Origin: Methylobacter sp.
GTDB taxonomy: Bacteria; Pseudomonadota; Gammaproteobacteria; Methylococcales; Methylomonadaceae
Assembly: GCA_030653175.1 (NCBI GenBank)
Contig: JAURZV010000093.1
Coordinates: forward strand, 46,965-110,964
Length of the DNA stretch: 64,000 nucleotides
Reading direction: 5' to 3'
Under the pieces are notes generated by a model. That model saw only the letters and a list, made by a program, of their open reading frames with translations, was not told the DNA's origin and did no database searches. Below, in pieces: positions 53,893 to 63,073 of this stretch; within the stretch, counting starts at the first letter, position 1; each line of letters opens with the position of its first letter. A program made the translations under genes and the position numbers.

Positions 53893-54310
53893 GCGGCAGT
53901 TTGTCGATTCGAATATCTGGCTTTATGCCTTTATTCATCGCCCGGATGAAGTCAAACGTCACGAGCAGGCTAGAAATCTTATTCGGCACAGTAGAGGGAT
54001 TACGGTCAGCGAACAGGTCATTGCAGAGGTTTCGGTCAATCTGCTCAAAAAAGGGATGCTTTCCGAGCTCCAACTGGGTCGCATTGTCGAAGCTTTTTAT
54101 CGGCGCTATCGGGTGTTTGCGCCTTCTCTGGAAACACATCAAACCGCTGGCAAACTACGCGGGCGCTATTGTCTCAGCTATTGGGACAGTCTGATTGTCG
54201 CGGCGGCTCTACAAACGAATTGCACTATTTTGTATTCCGAGGACATGCAAAACGGCTTGGTTTTCGACGAGGGTTTGCGGATCGTAAACCCGTTGGAACA
54301 GCTCGGATAA
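53882..54310 (+). CDS. PIN-domain ribonuclease toxin (VapC-like)
   Basis: A 142-residue PIN protein with D9 (FVDSNIWLYAF), E49 (QVIAEVSVN), D102 (SYWDSLIVAAAL) and acidic E120/D121 (YSEDMQNG). It is coupled to the antitoxin by an 11-base overlap and appears intact. The whole cassette lies between duplicated copies of the fadE 3' end, so it arrived later than fadE and its terminator. Confidence 0.92.
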   Translation: MSDERQFVDSNIWLYAFIHRPDEVKRHEQARNLIRHSRGITVSEQVIAEVSVNLLKKGMLSELQLGRIVEAFYRRYRVFAPSLETHQTAGKLRGRYCLSYWDSLIVAAALQTNCTILYSEDMQNGLVFDEGLRIVNPLEQLG

Positions 54311-54359
54311 TCAAAGACGGTGTCCATTTGTTCGCCGAAAAAGCTAGGTCTGCGGTCAT

Positions 54360-54446
54360 AGCGTGGATGATTTTAGTCCCGAACAATTAAGCGTTAGTGT
54401 TAAAATATAAAATAATCAGAATAATATTTAATCTATTAAATTGAGT
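54360..54446 (+). repeat. Direct repeat, right copy
   Basis: Eighty-seven bases matching 53509-53598 (see there). It is followed at once by the strong terminator at 54453, as expected for the original downstream flank of fadE. Confidence 0.92.
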
Positions 54447-54452
54447 GACACT

Positions 54453-54490
54453 AAAGGGCGACCTCGGTCGCCCTTTATATTTTATTTTTT
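54453..54490 (+). terminator. Rho-independent terminator, probably the original fadE terminator
   Basis: AAAGGGCGACCTCGGTCGCCCTTT is a perfect 11-base stem with a 2-base loop, followed by ATATTTTATTTTTT. Confidence 0.88.
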
Positions 54491-54505
54491 CAGGAAGTAT
54501 CTCAA

Positions 54506-56419
54506 ATGGGCGTAAACGCATTATTTTCGAAATCACGGTTCACTATTGTATTGCTGTTTTTATTGATTAATTTAGCTACTTTTGCATTGCTCAGAGTAGC
54601 CTTGCTGATCAAACAACTGGCCGACATCGATACACCTATTTACCAGATAGCGCTGGCTTTTCTTATAGGGATGGTTCACGATCTGGCTTTCTTCAGTTAC
54701 TTGTTAATCCCCTTCGTTCTGTATTTACTGGTTTTGCCCAATCGTATTTACCAAAGCAAAATCCATAAAATAATCGGCTTTACGGTATTTATTGTCTGTT
54801 TATACGCCCTGTTTTTTATCGAGTTATCGGAATGGACATTCTGGGATGAATTTGGCGTCAGGTTTAATTTTATTGCCGTTGATTACCTGATTTACACCCA
54901 TGAGGTGGTCAGCAATATAATTGAATCCTATCCGTTGGGCTGGTTACTGTCGGGTATTTTAGTCATTACAGTGATTTGTTTCTTGCTGGTAAGAAACATG
55001 CTGTCACATACATTTAATGCCAATGAATCGTTTTTGTCTCGACTAAAAATTACCGGAGCCTTACTGTTGTTGCCGGTCATAAGCTACGCCTCAATAGGGT
55101 CGTCATGGTATCAGTTTTCTGATAACACCTATCTTAATGAACTGGCTACCAATGGCCCGTATCAGTTCTTTTCTGCGTTTAGAAATAACGAGCTGGATTA
55201 CCGGCATTTTTACAAGATAGGCGATGACCAACAGCTATCCGGTGTCATCAAAAAACAATTGGGCGCCGAGGATGCATCCGGGGATTTATATAACATCAAA
55301 CGCATGATCAAACCGGCAGGCGAAGAAAAGCGGTTGAATATTATTTTAATTACCGTCGAGAGCTTAAGTGCCGAGTATTTAGCAACCTTTGGCAATAAAG
55401 AGAACATTACGCCGTTTATGGATGAATGGTTTAAACAGGGTTTATTGTTTACCAATTTCTACGCGACCGGCACCCGCACCATCAGAGGCCTTGAATCCTT
55501 AACCTTGTCCATTCCGCCCACGCCCGGCCAAGCCATCGTCAAACGACCCGATAACGGCAAGTTATTCAGCTTTGGCAGGGTCTTACAGCAAAAGGGTTAC
55601 GACACCGCGTTTTTATACGGAGGTCGGGGTTATTTTGACAATATGAACGCGTTTTATTCCGGCAACGGTTATCGCATCGTTGACCAAACCGATTTCACCC
55701 CGGAGGAAATAACCTTTACCAACGCCTGGGGCGTTTCCGATGACATCATTTTTAACCGTACCCTAAAAGAAGCCGACAAGGATTTTCAAGACAACAAGCC
55801 GTTCTTCTTTCAGATCATGACCACCAGCAATCATCGTCCTTACACCTATCCCGAAGGAAAAATTGATCTTCCCTCGGGCAGCGGTCGGCAAGGCGCGGTT
55901 AAATATACCGATTATGCAATACATCAATTTATCGAGCAGGCCAAAACCAAGCCCTGGTTTGATAACACCGTATTCGTGATGGTTGCAGACCACTGCGCCG
56001 GTAGCGCGCGCAAAACCGAGCTGCCCGTGGACAAATACCATATCCCCTTGTTTATCTATGCGCCCAAACATGTACCGGCAATAAGAAATGACATCGTGTC
56101 CAGCCAGATTGATGTCGCCCCGACCGTGCTTGGTTTTTTAAACCTCAACTATGAAAGCCAGTTTTATGGACGCGATATTATGCAGATGCACAAAGAGGAG
56201 GGTAGGGCATTGGTTAGTAATTACCAGAAACTGGGCTTATTTAAAGACAATAAGCTGGTGTATTTGTCGCCCCAACAAAAAGTCGATGTGATTGACGATC
56301 CTTTAGGAGCGCACAAACAGCTGGATATGAATGCAGCCGCCCCGCTGGTTACGGAAAACATGGCTTATTACCAGTCGGCGGATTATATTTGGTCGCATCG
56401 GCTGAGCAGGTATCAGTAA
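54506..56419 (+). CDS. LTA-synthase-like membrane sulfatase / phosphoglycerol transferase
   Basis: A 637-residue protein with five N-terminal membrane segments (about 10-190) and a periplasmic alkaline-phosphatase-fold domain. Metal and nucleophile motifs: ILITVESLSAEYLATFGNKE, the threonine in YATGTRTIRGLESLTLS, and VMVADHCAGSARKTELP. Relatives include LTA synthase and MdoB-type phosphoglycerol transferases, which move phosphoglycerol or phosphoethanolamine onto surface glycans; in gammaproteobacteria the acceptor is often a periplasmic glucan. No glucan synthesis gene is adjacent, so the acceptor is unknown. It starts 15 bases after the terminator region of the previous unit. Confidence 0.9.
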   Translation: MGVNALFSKSRFTIVLLFLLINLATFALLRVALLIKQLADIDTPIYQIALAFLIGMVHDLAFFSYLLIPFVLYLLVLPNRIYQSKIHKIIGFTVFIVCLYALFFIELSEWTFWDEFGVRFNFIAVDYLIYTHEVVSNIIESYPLGWLLSGILVITVICFLLVRNMLSHTFNANESFLSRLKITGALLLLPVISYASIGSSWYQFSDNTYLNELATNGPYQFFSAFRNNELDYRHFYKIGDDQQLSGVIKKQLGAEDASGDLYNIKRMIKPAGEEKRLNIILITVESLSAEYLATFGNKENITPFMDEWFKQGLLFTNFYATGTRTIRGLESLTLSIPPTPGQAIVKRPDNGKLFSFGRVLQQKGYDTAFLYGGRGYFDNMNAFYSGNGYRIVDQTDFTPEEITFTNAWGVSDDIIFNRTLKEADKDFQDNKPFFFQIMTTSNHRPYTYPEGKIDLPSGSGRQGAVKYTDYAIHQFIEQAKTKPWFDNTVFVMVADHCAGSARKTELPVDKYHIPLFIYAPKHVPAIRNDIVSSQIDVAPTVLGFLNLNYESQFYGRDIMQMHKEEGRALVSNYQKLGLFKDNKLVYLSPQQKVDVIDDPLGAHKQLDMNAAAPLVTENMAYYQSADYIWSHRLSRYQ

Positions 56420-56500
56420 CAATATGAAAGTGTGTGCCACATAACTAATCAGTGCGTGGCATTACATTTTTGCACAGACTGAGGTGGTTTGGAGGTTGTG

Positions 56501-57215
56501 ATGGTATATCAAAAGCATCGAAAAGGTACCTGCGCCATCTGTGGAAAAACGTTTGCTTGCAAAGATTTGCTTTCCGGAGACGTTGTCCGTGAATCGATTG
56601 CGAATCAAATCCGCATGGATGTGCCGAATTGGTCTTCCGATAGCTTTATTTGCTTGTCGGATACAGGGCGGTACCGGAGCCAATATGTTCATTCATTACT
56701 CGAAACAGAAAACGGAGAGCTTACATCGCTTGAGAAGGAGGTGCTTGATAGTCTTAGTGAGCATGAACTTCTTTCTAAAAATATAGAAATGGAATTTGAG
56801 CAGGTTTGGACGCTTGGTGAGCGTTTGGCTGACCGGATCGCCGGCTTTGGGGGGAAGCTGGAAATTTTTAATTATTTTCTTTGTTTTTCTGTTGGCTTGG
56901 GTTGCAGTGAACACCCTGGCGTTTCTAGGTAAACCGGCTGATCCGTATCCGTTTATCCTGCTAAATCTGGTGCTGTCGTGCATTGCTGCAATTCAAGCGC
57001 CGATTATTATGATGAGTCAAAATCGCCAGGAAGCGAAAGACCGGATTCGTTCGCAACATGACTACCAGGTTAACTTGAAGGCTGAGCTGGAAATCCGCCA
57101 TCTCCATGAAAAAATTGACCATCTGCTTTCCCATCAATGGGAACGTTTAGTGCAGATACAAGAGATACAGCTTGAGTTATTGACTGAAATAAATCGAAAA
57201 AATTCATGTAATTAA
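56501..57215 (+). pseudogene. DUF1003 membrane protein, frameshifted in a G6 run
   Basis: The start at 56501 follows GGAGG by five bases. The first frame gives CAICGKTFACKDLLSGDVVR and ends the family region at LGERLADRIAGFGG. The second, to 57215, continues SWKFLIIFFVFLLAWVAVNT, DPYPFILLNLVLSCIAAIQA, PIIMMSQNRQ and a coiled-coil tail. Removing one G from the run at 56849-56854 joins them into a normal DUF1003 protein of 237 residues with two membrane helices. Function unknown. A homopolymer sequencing error, phase variation or real loss are all possible. Confidence 0.85.
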
Positions 57216-57386
57216 CGCGCAAGGCTGCCAATCAGTGTTGGCGGCGGCGACACTTGTTCAAATCAGGCTAAAAAATTATTTGCCTCAGAGGGCACGTAAG
57301 GCACAAAGAGAATAATCCTATATATTCAAATTATATTAGTTCAGACTTAACCTGACAGACAAGCTATGCCTGATCAGTTTAATGAG

Positions 57387-58622
57387 CTAACGGGAAGCTC
57401 GTAATCCATCCCAAGAATAGCCCAGTGAAAACATCACGGCGTTAGAATCACTCGTCCCCACATTTAAATTTTGCAAATTATTGTCTTGCTGGTAATCCTG
57501 CCACCTGTAAACGTAGCTGCCCTTTAGCCGCCAGCTTTTTGCGAGTTCCCAGGCAATGCCTGGGGTCACAGTAAAGTAGCTGCGATTAAATTGACTGGTT
57601 GGGTTATCAGACGACTGGTCGCCGATCGATTCGCCACGCGAATAATTACTTGTGAGATCCAGCAAAAGATGTTGGGTTAAACGGTACGAAGAATTAGCGA
57701 AAATGGAGCTGGTTTGCAGCGTTTGGCCGATGGCGCTCGGAGCAACAGAGTTAGAAAAACCGGTAGAGAAATGGGTCAACTGCCCGCTATACCTTAAATT
57801 GATATGAGCGACACTACCCAAGGATAATGAAGGATTCTGTCCAGATGTAACGCCATCCAAACTCTGCTGGTTATCAACCCACATTGGCCCCCCGCCCGCG
57901 CTTGCGTCCCAGTAGTGATTGATTTTGTAATTCGCACCCAGTTGAAAGCCAAACAGATTTTGAGTCGATGTGTTCGCCCCTGTGAATTGAACGTTGGAAA
58001 AATTAAGGTTTCCATTTAGGGAGAGGCGCCGACTCCATTCATGTTTCCCCCCCAGGTTAACGGTGTAAGTATCATTCCCGCTGAAAACATTGTTAGTATT
58101 TGAAGCGACGCCGCCTAGAGAGTCGCTAAAGCTTGTCTTGGAATACGAAGTATTCAGGGCCAACTGATCGCGAGATGTCCACTGCCATGTCCACGAGGGT
58201 GCCAGCTGATAGTTTACAGACTGACTGTTGGGCACAATTATTCCTGTATCCTCGATTTGTTGAGAATAGGAACAGTTAACGGCGTATCCGCCTTTTAAAC
58301 TAAAAACACTGCGTTTGGTCCGGTAATCATTGTTCGAACCTAGATTATAGTTATCACAATCCCAGCGCGAATCGTCGTAACGACTAATATCCCCCTGTCC
58401 TGCAAAGGCAACGTCCAGCGCCCCCGTCTTTCTGGAGGCCTGTAAACTTGGTGTCAAAAGGTATCCTGCAACAGACTCTTTTCTAGTACTTAATACAATA
58501 TTGTCGTCATACTTCAGTTGTTGTACCAAGGACCCTTTCAAAGTCCATTCGGCTGCAGCCAGGTCTTTCCCGAAAACAATACAGGCTAGAACAAGCAAAG
58601 CTATGCTTCGGTCGCGGTACAT
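57387..58622 (-). CDS. Outer-membrane beta-barrel protein of an exopolysaccharide/exosortase locus
   Basis: A 411-residue exported protein with signal peptide (cleavage near LAAA) and a barrel made of alternating aromatic strands (WTLKGSLVQQLKYDDNIVLS, KRSVFSLKGGYAVNCSYSQQ, SYVYRWQDYQQDNNLQ). It resembles the putative barrel proteins coupled with PEP-CTERM/XrtA polysaccharide clusters. The start at 58622 gives a normal signal peptide; the longer frame begins with TTG at 58652, overlapping the export gene. With the gene before it, it could form an outer-membrane export path. Confidence 0.75.
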   Translation of the reverse strand: MYRDRSIALLVLACIVFGKDLAAAEWTLKGSLVQQLKYDDNIVLSTRKESVAGYLLTPSLQASRKTGALDVAFAGQGDISRYDDSRWDCDNYNLGSNNDYRTKRSVFSLKGGYAVNCSYSQQIEDTGIIVPNSQSVNYQLAPSWTWQWTSRDQLALNTSYSKTSFSDSLGGVASNTNNVFSGNDTYTVNLGGKHEWSRRLSLNGNLNFSNVQFTGANTSTQNLFGFQLGANYKINHYWDASAGGGPMWVDNQQSLDGVTSGQNPSLSLGSVAHINLRYSGQLTHFSTGFSNSVAPSAIGQTLQTSSIFANSSYRLTQHLLLDLTSNYSRGESIGDQSSDNPTSQFNRSYFTVTPGIAWELAKSWRLKGSYVYRWQDYQQDNNLQNLNVGTSDSNAVMFSLGYSWDGLRASR

Positions 58623-58638
58623 GCTTTTCTGGAATGAT

Positions 58639-59238
58639 TTAAGGCGCAACAATAGTATCGCCGCTTTGCAACAGAATATTCGATTCTATGTTCTCGCCGT
58701 CCTCCACATCGCCGTACTCGAAGGGAAAGGATCTGGTTCGACCGTCTGCTTCACGCCTCAACACTATAATGCTGTTTTTCTTTGCAAATGGCGTTAAGCC
58801 GCCAGCCATGCTCAAGGCTTGCATCACATCCGTGGGGCCTTTCATTACGAATTGCCCCGGATGGGCGACCTCGCCGGTAACATAAATCAGGTTGCCCTCT
58901 GCGGCAAGCAGCCTGACGTTTATTTCGGAGTCAGGGATAAATTTATTAAGACGTTCCCGCAGCAACCTGACTAGGTCTTCAGTCGTTTTACCGGCAGCGG
59001 GAACGTGCCCGACCAAGGGAAAAGAGATCGTGCCATCCGGCAGCACTACTACCTCCTGTTTCAGGTTTTCCTCTTGCCAAACGGCGATTTCCAGTTTGTC
59101 GCCAGGATTGAGGCGGTAAACATCGCCTGCCATGGCGATAGTCTGATTGGACAGCAAAAGTATGCAGCCGAAAAAGATTGCCCCGAGACCGCCCCCATAA
59201 AATGAAAATATCAAGCTCTTTAAGGTGAATGTATTCAT
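58639..59238 (-). CDS. Polysaccharide export protein (Wza-like, Poly_export plus SLBB)
   Basis: A 199-residue secreted protein: signal segment to about residue 35, then the Poly_export domain (YRLNPGDKLEIAVWQEENLK, VVVLPDGTISFPLVGHVPAA), then an SLBB domain (NLIYVTGEVAHPGQFVMKGP, VMQALSMAGGLTPFAKKNSI). It would form the periplasmic and outer-membrane channel for an exopolysaccharide. No lipoprotein cysteine motif is obvious. The chain-length and glycosyltransferase genes are not in the window. It ends 16 bases before the barrel gene. Confidence 0.9.
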   Translation of the reverse strand: MNTFTLKSLIFSFYGGGLGAIFFGCILLLSNQTIAMAGDVYRLNPGDKLEIAVWQEENLKQEVVVLPDGTISFPLVGHVPAAGKTTEDLVRLLRERLNKFIPDSEINVRLLAAEGNLIYVTGEVAHPGQFVMKGPTDVMQALSMAGGLTPFAKKNSIIVLRREADGRTRSFPFEYGDVEDGENIESNILLQSGDTIVAP

Positions 59239-59590
59239 AATCGTTGCGTTAATTCATCAATTTGTTAACCAATAAGCTGAATTTGAAATATTTCAATTCG
59301 GCATACCATGATAGGATGTTCATGTTTCAGCAGCGATGTATCCAATCGTAATAGCCTCTGCTTGGGCCGCCAAGCATCGCAGATGTTCGTCGAGGAACGA
59401 ACCAAACTTACCAACGTATATTTCTTTATAAGTCTACCATTTTTGAGGTAAGTAGAAGAGTTATTTCGTTTTAACAACTTACTGAATGGTAGCTCCTGCC
59501 GGATGCACTAAGTACCGTTTTTACTCCTCATACACTCGTAACCATTTCGTCTTCGGTAAGGGACTGGACCGAATCTTCTTCATAACTGCC
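59239..59590. other. Non-coding gap between the export gene and lhgO
   Basis: About 350 bases with no convincing gene. It should contain the promoter of the export/barrel operon. I see no strong palindrome or known riboswitch in it. Confidence 0.5.
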
Positions 59591-60787
59591 TCAAAGCGGC
59601 AATTGATTAACGATGTGCTCGCCAATTGCCAGTGAAGCTGTAGCGGCAGGACTTGGCGCGTTAAGGACATGCAAGGCGTCCTGACGGACTGCCAGATGGA
59701 AGTCATCCACTAAATCCCCTGTAGGCTTCATGGCTTGCGCGCGGACGCCCGCGCCGCCGGGTACAAGGTCGGATACGCGGATATCAGGCACGAGCCGTTG
59801 CAGTGCATGACAAAAGTGTACTTTGCTGAATGATTGGATCAGTTCTGTATACGCCATAGCAGGATATTTACGGAGAAAACGCCATAATCCCGGGAAAAAC
59901 AGCATATCCAACATGTCGCTACTGTCAAATTTTGTTAATTGGTACCCTTCGCGAGCAAAGGCGAGGACCGCGTTCGGACCGGCCTCAATGCCGCCTTGAA
60001 TCATTCGTGTGAAATGGACGCCCAGAAACGGGAATTGTGGATTGGGTACGGGGTAAACCAGATTTTTCACCAGATGTTGAGCCGCAGGTTTGAGATTATA
60101 ATATTCACCTCGAAACGGAACAATTCGAATATCTCGCTGCTCGCCCGCCAGCTTAGCCACGAGGTCGCAGTGCAATCCGGCGCAGTTGATCAGGAAGTCG
60201 GCATCGAATTCCGCTGTCTGCGTGGTGGCGACCCACGCGCCGGCTTTGCGTTCGAGGCATGCTACTTTGGCGTCTGTGATAATACGGCCTCCTCGTTCTT
60301 GAACACGAAAAGCCAGTCGATCACAGACCTGCCGGTAATCGACAATGCCTTCTTCCGGCACATGCACGGCGGCGAGACCGTTGACATGCGGTTCGATTTT
60401 TCGCATTTCAGTTGCTTCGATTTTCCGCAACCCTTGTAGTCCGTTGGCGATACCGCGCCGGAGCAATTCATCCAGTCGTGGCAGTTCTTCGGGGGTCACG
60501 GCCACAACGAGTTTGCCGCAGATTTCATGCGCGATACCTTCCTCACGGCAAAATTTTGTCATTTGCCGGATGCCGGTTACGGCTAATTTCGCTTTGGCCG
60601 AGCCGGGCGCATAATAGAGGCCGGCGTGTAATACGCCGCTGTTGTGCGTACTCTGGTGCGCACCGACGGCGGCCTCTTTTTCGAGCAAGGTGATGCTTGC
60701 TAGCGGGAATCGCTCCTGTAGCCGATAAGCGGTTGCCAAACCAACCAAACCACCGCCGACAATGAGAAAAGATTTTCGTGTGTCCAT
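59591..60787 (-). CDS. lhgO: L-2-hydroxyglutarate oxidase
   Basis: A 398-residue FAD-dependent oxidase returning L-2-hydroxyglutarate to 2-oxoglutarate. FAD motif SFLIVGGGLVGLATAYRLQ, the conserved AVGAHQSTHNSGVLHAGLYY, EGIVDYRQVCDRLA, the VPFRGEYYNLKP stretch and the C-terminal GAGVRAQAMKPTGDLVDDF are typical of LhgO. It sits between the polysaccharide export genes and the exosortase, all on the minus strand, but with wide gaps, so a functional link is not implied. Confidence 0.93.
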   Translation of the reverse strand: MDTRKSFLIVGGGLVGLATAYRLQERFPLASITLLEKEAAVGAHQSTHNSGVLHAGLYYAPGSAKAKLAVTGIRQMTKFCREEGIAHEICGKLVVAVTPEELPRLDELLRRGIANGLQGLRKIEATEMRKIEPHVNGLAAVHVPEEGIVDYRQVCDRLAFRVQERGGRIITDAKVACLERKAGAWVATTQTAEFDADFLINCAGLHCDLVAKLAGEQRDIRIVPFRGEYYNLKPAAQHLVKNLVYPVPNPQFPFLGVHFTRMIQGGIEAGPNAVLAFAREGYQLTKFDSSDMLDMLFFPGLWRFLRKYPAMAYTELIQSFSKVHFCHALQRLVPDIRVSDLVPGGAGVRAQAMKPTGDLVDDFHLAVRQDALHVLNAPSPAATASLAIGEHIVNQLPL

Positions 60788-60976
60788 AGAGTTATGCTCA
60801 ACAGTTGTGGAGATGGAGTGTATGTGCCGACGTATTCTTGACGCTCTTCAAGGGGTTCTGATGCAAACAGTCGATAGGCTGAAGTCGCTCTTTCATGAAA
60901 AAACACTGAAGAAACCGAATCACCGGCCGATTGAATGGAGCGTGATCTATCCTGCGTCTTTTCCCCTGACAGATTT

Positions 60977-62653
60977 TCATGACCATAAAGACCACCGTGC
61001 CTGGGTCAGGACGAAAATGGCAATCAGTGCATTAGTCGTCATGTGGGCAATGACGGCATCGCCAATCTGTCCGCGGCGGTAAAGGGCCAAGGCATAAGCC
61101 ATCCCGGCTAGAGTCCCCGCAATCCAGCGCTCATGCAGTAATCCGAACAGTACGGACGTAAGCATGAACGAAAACCATGAGAACTGCCCGAGCGGTACAT
61201 TTTCAAAGTCTTTCGCAATCAGCTTACGGATTAAGTAACCGCGGAAGGCAAGTTCCTCGGCCAAAGGCACGGTGATCACCGACCCGAGCACGCGGAAAAC
61301 CAACCAGACTGCTGCCGGCCCGCTGGTAAGTTTCGCCAAGCCTTGTGATAGCGCGATCTCGCTGCTGTCAACATCCGGCTCCAGTAGTATCCAGATCATG
61401 AATACTGCTGCCCCGATTGCCGGTGCCTGCCAAGTCCATCTCCAACCGAGGCTGGTATAGGTCTTGCGGAAATAGTAAAGCACTATGGCGACAGCCGCAA
61501 CGCGTAGCGGATATAGCGCGTCAAAGCCGCCGGAAGAAGCTGACGTCACCATTGAGGCAGCCATTAGAACTAATAAGGGAACGAGCAGGGCGGCGGCAAA
61601 AGGTTTACCTGTTTTAACAACTGGATAGTCCGGTTTGGTAACGGTAAAGAACTCCATCCGGTTCGACAGGGCAATCGCACCGATTGCAATTAGGGTAAAG
61701 GCTATCCAGCCGGCCTGTTTGTGAAAACCCTGTAGTGCTACTTCAGGGGAAAAGGAAGCCCCGATTGCAATCAGCATGGCGATGCGCACGGCGTTGGCTA
61801 GCCAGATGACGATTATCCCGAGAGGAAAAAGCCAGAAGGCTTGCGGAAAGCGCAATTCTTTTCGGAATAGCCAAAGATAGATTACAAGAAATATGGTGAT
61901 CAGGGAAATGCCTTCAATACCCGAACAGGCGTAGCTGATTTCAACTTGGAAAGCGGTAGTACCTAACAAGAATATCTCCGGCTGATAGACGAGGTCGGAA
62001 TAAACCCAGCCGAGCAGTGAATGGACGAGCTGCAAAGTAGGTATAGCCAGAGAGTTCCAAAATTCTTTTTGACCGAGAGGCGCTTCCTGCCGAATGAGCA
62101 TTCCTATGAGCATCCATGCGCTTATTCCCAGCAGGCAGCCCATCAGTAATGCCGTACGCTCTTGGCGAATCAGTCGCAACCAAAAATGACTTGGAGCCAG
62201 GGTGAGCAGCCATAGCATCAGTGTTGCGCTTGCCAGCGCAAACCAGCCTGTAAACCAGGGTGTCGACAGACGAGCGGGATTTGTGGGTATTTCAAATATA
62301 AGTGCGGTGATAACCGCGAACGCAACGAAAGCGAGGACGTGGAATGCCAGCCAAACCAACCAGCGATACTCGCTCGACTGCTCCCGTAAATTACTAAGAA
62401 TGACCTTAAGCCGCGGACTGACGATAAGGAGGCAAGCGCAAAAAATCCAGAGACTTGCCGCCCATATCTCTTTCGAAAAATGGAACAGCCACGCTGACCA
62501 GCTGACATCATTTGCCAATAGGGGGGGCACTTCATACCGAGCGGTTATCACTACCAGTTCCAGTGCCAGGATCGCTAGAAGCACCATCCAGCGAATAGCC
62601 AATCGTTTCGAGGTTACGAGCATGTTTACTCGTATCGCATATTCAGAAATCAT
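60977..62653 (-). CDS. xrtE: Exosortase E fused to a CPBP protease (VPEID-CTERM system)
   Basis: A 558-residue multi-spanning membrane protein. The exosortase half has the catalytic cysteine C243 (VEISYACSGIEGISL), arginine R290 (WLANAVRIAMLIA) and histidine H311 (GFHKQAGWIAF). The C-terminal half is a CPBP/CAAX-type protease with E466/E467 and R471 (LAEELAFRGYLIRKL), H507 (FGLLHERW) and H537/N541 (AHMTTNALIA). This fusion is the hallmark of exosortase E, which cuts and sorts proteins with a VPEID-CTERM tail. A predicted substrate is encoded 420 bases upstream. The ribosome site lies in the end of a MITE-like element. Confidence 0.92.
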   Translation of the reverse strand: MISEYAIRVNMLVTSKRLAIRWMVLLAILALELVVITARYEVPPLLANDVSWSAWLFHFSKEIWAASLWIFCACLLIVSPRLKVILSNLREQSSEYRWLVWLAFHVLAFVAFAVITALIFEIPTNPARLSTPWFTGWFALASATLMLWLLTLAPSHFWLRLIRQERTALLMGCLLGISAWMLIGMLIRQEAPLGQKEFWNSLAIPTLQLVHSLLGWVYSDLVYQPEIFLLGTTAFQVEISYACSGIEGISLITIFLVIYLWLFRKELRFPQAFWLFPLGIIVIWLANAVRIAMLIAIGASFSPEVALQGFHKQAGWIAFTLIAIGAIALSNRMEFFTVTKPDYPVVKTGKPFAAALLVPLLVLMAASMVTSASSGGFDALYPLRVAAVAIVLYYFRKTYTSLGWRWTWQAPAIGAAVFMIWILLEPDVDSSEIALSQGLAKLTSGPAAVWLVFRVLGSVITVPLAEELAFRGYLIRKLIAKDFENVPLGQFSWFSFMLTSVLFGLLHERWIAGTLAGMAYALALYRRGQIGDAVIAHMTTNALIAIFVLTQARWSLWS

Positions 62654-62670
62654 TCGCTACTCTCATCTTG

Positions 62671-62765
62671 CTCAAAAAACGTTCAATTCAGGGTGCGTTA
62701 AACCTGTTTAAAATAACGAATAACAAGGACTTGTCGACTTTTAAAAATTAGATGCTTTTTCGCTC
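62671..62765. mobile_element. MITE-like element, copy 2 (upstream of xrtE)
   Basis: Ninety-five bases matching 34875-34969 in inverted orientation, both starting and ending with GAGC/GAG-type ends and sharing AAACAGGTTTAACGCAC and AATTGAACGTTTTTTGAG (complement here). Weaker similarity continues to about 62655, reaching the ribosome site of xrtE. From 62766 to 63073 I see no gene; a 60-codon frame at 62920-63102 has no support. Confidence 0.82.
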
Positions 62766-63073
62766 AAATAGATTAAATAAGGAAAGCGGAATCAGTCAGG
62801 CAACGATGTTCTGACGCTACGAGACAGCAGTCGGGCAGTCCCCAGAAGCGATAGGGTGTGCATTTTTACGAAGCGTTTTTTGTGCAGTGAAAATGCAGGT
62901 TTTCCGAAATTGCGTCGAGTCATTGCGTACTCGGTTTTATACCCTTTGTTGTGTATAAAACGAGGGAAGCAAGACGGCTGGAGCCGCCGTAGGCTTTAGT
63001 GGCCGCGTAATTTTTGCCGCTTGCTTGGGCTGGGGAGCCCAAAACAAGCTTTTGCAAAAATAGCACTCCCTTG

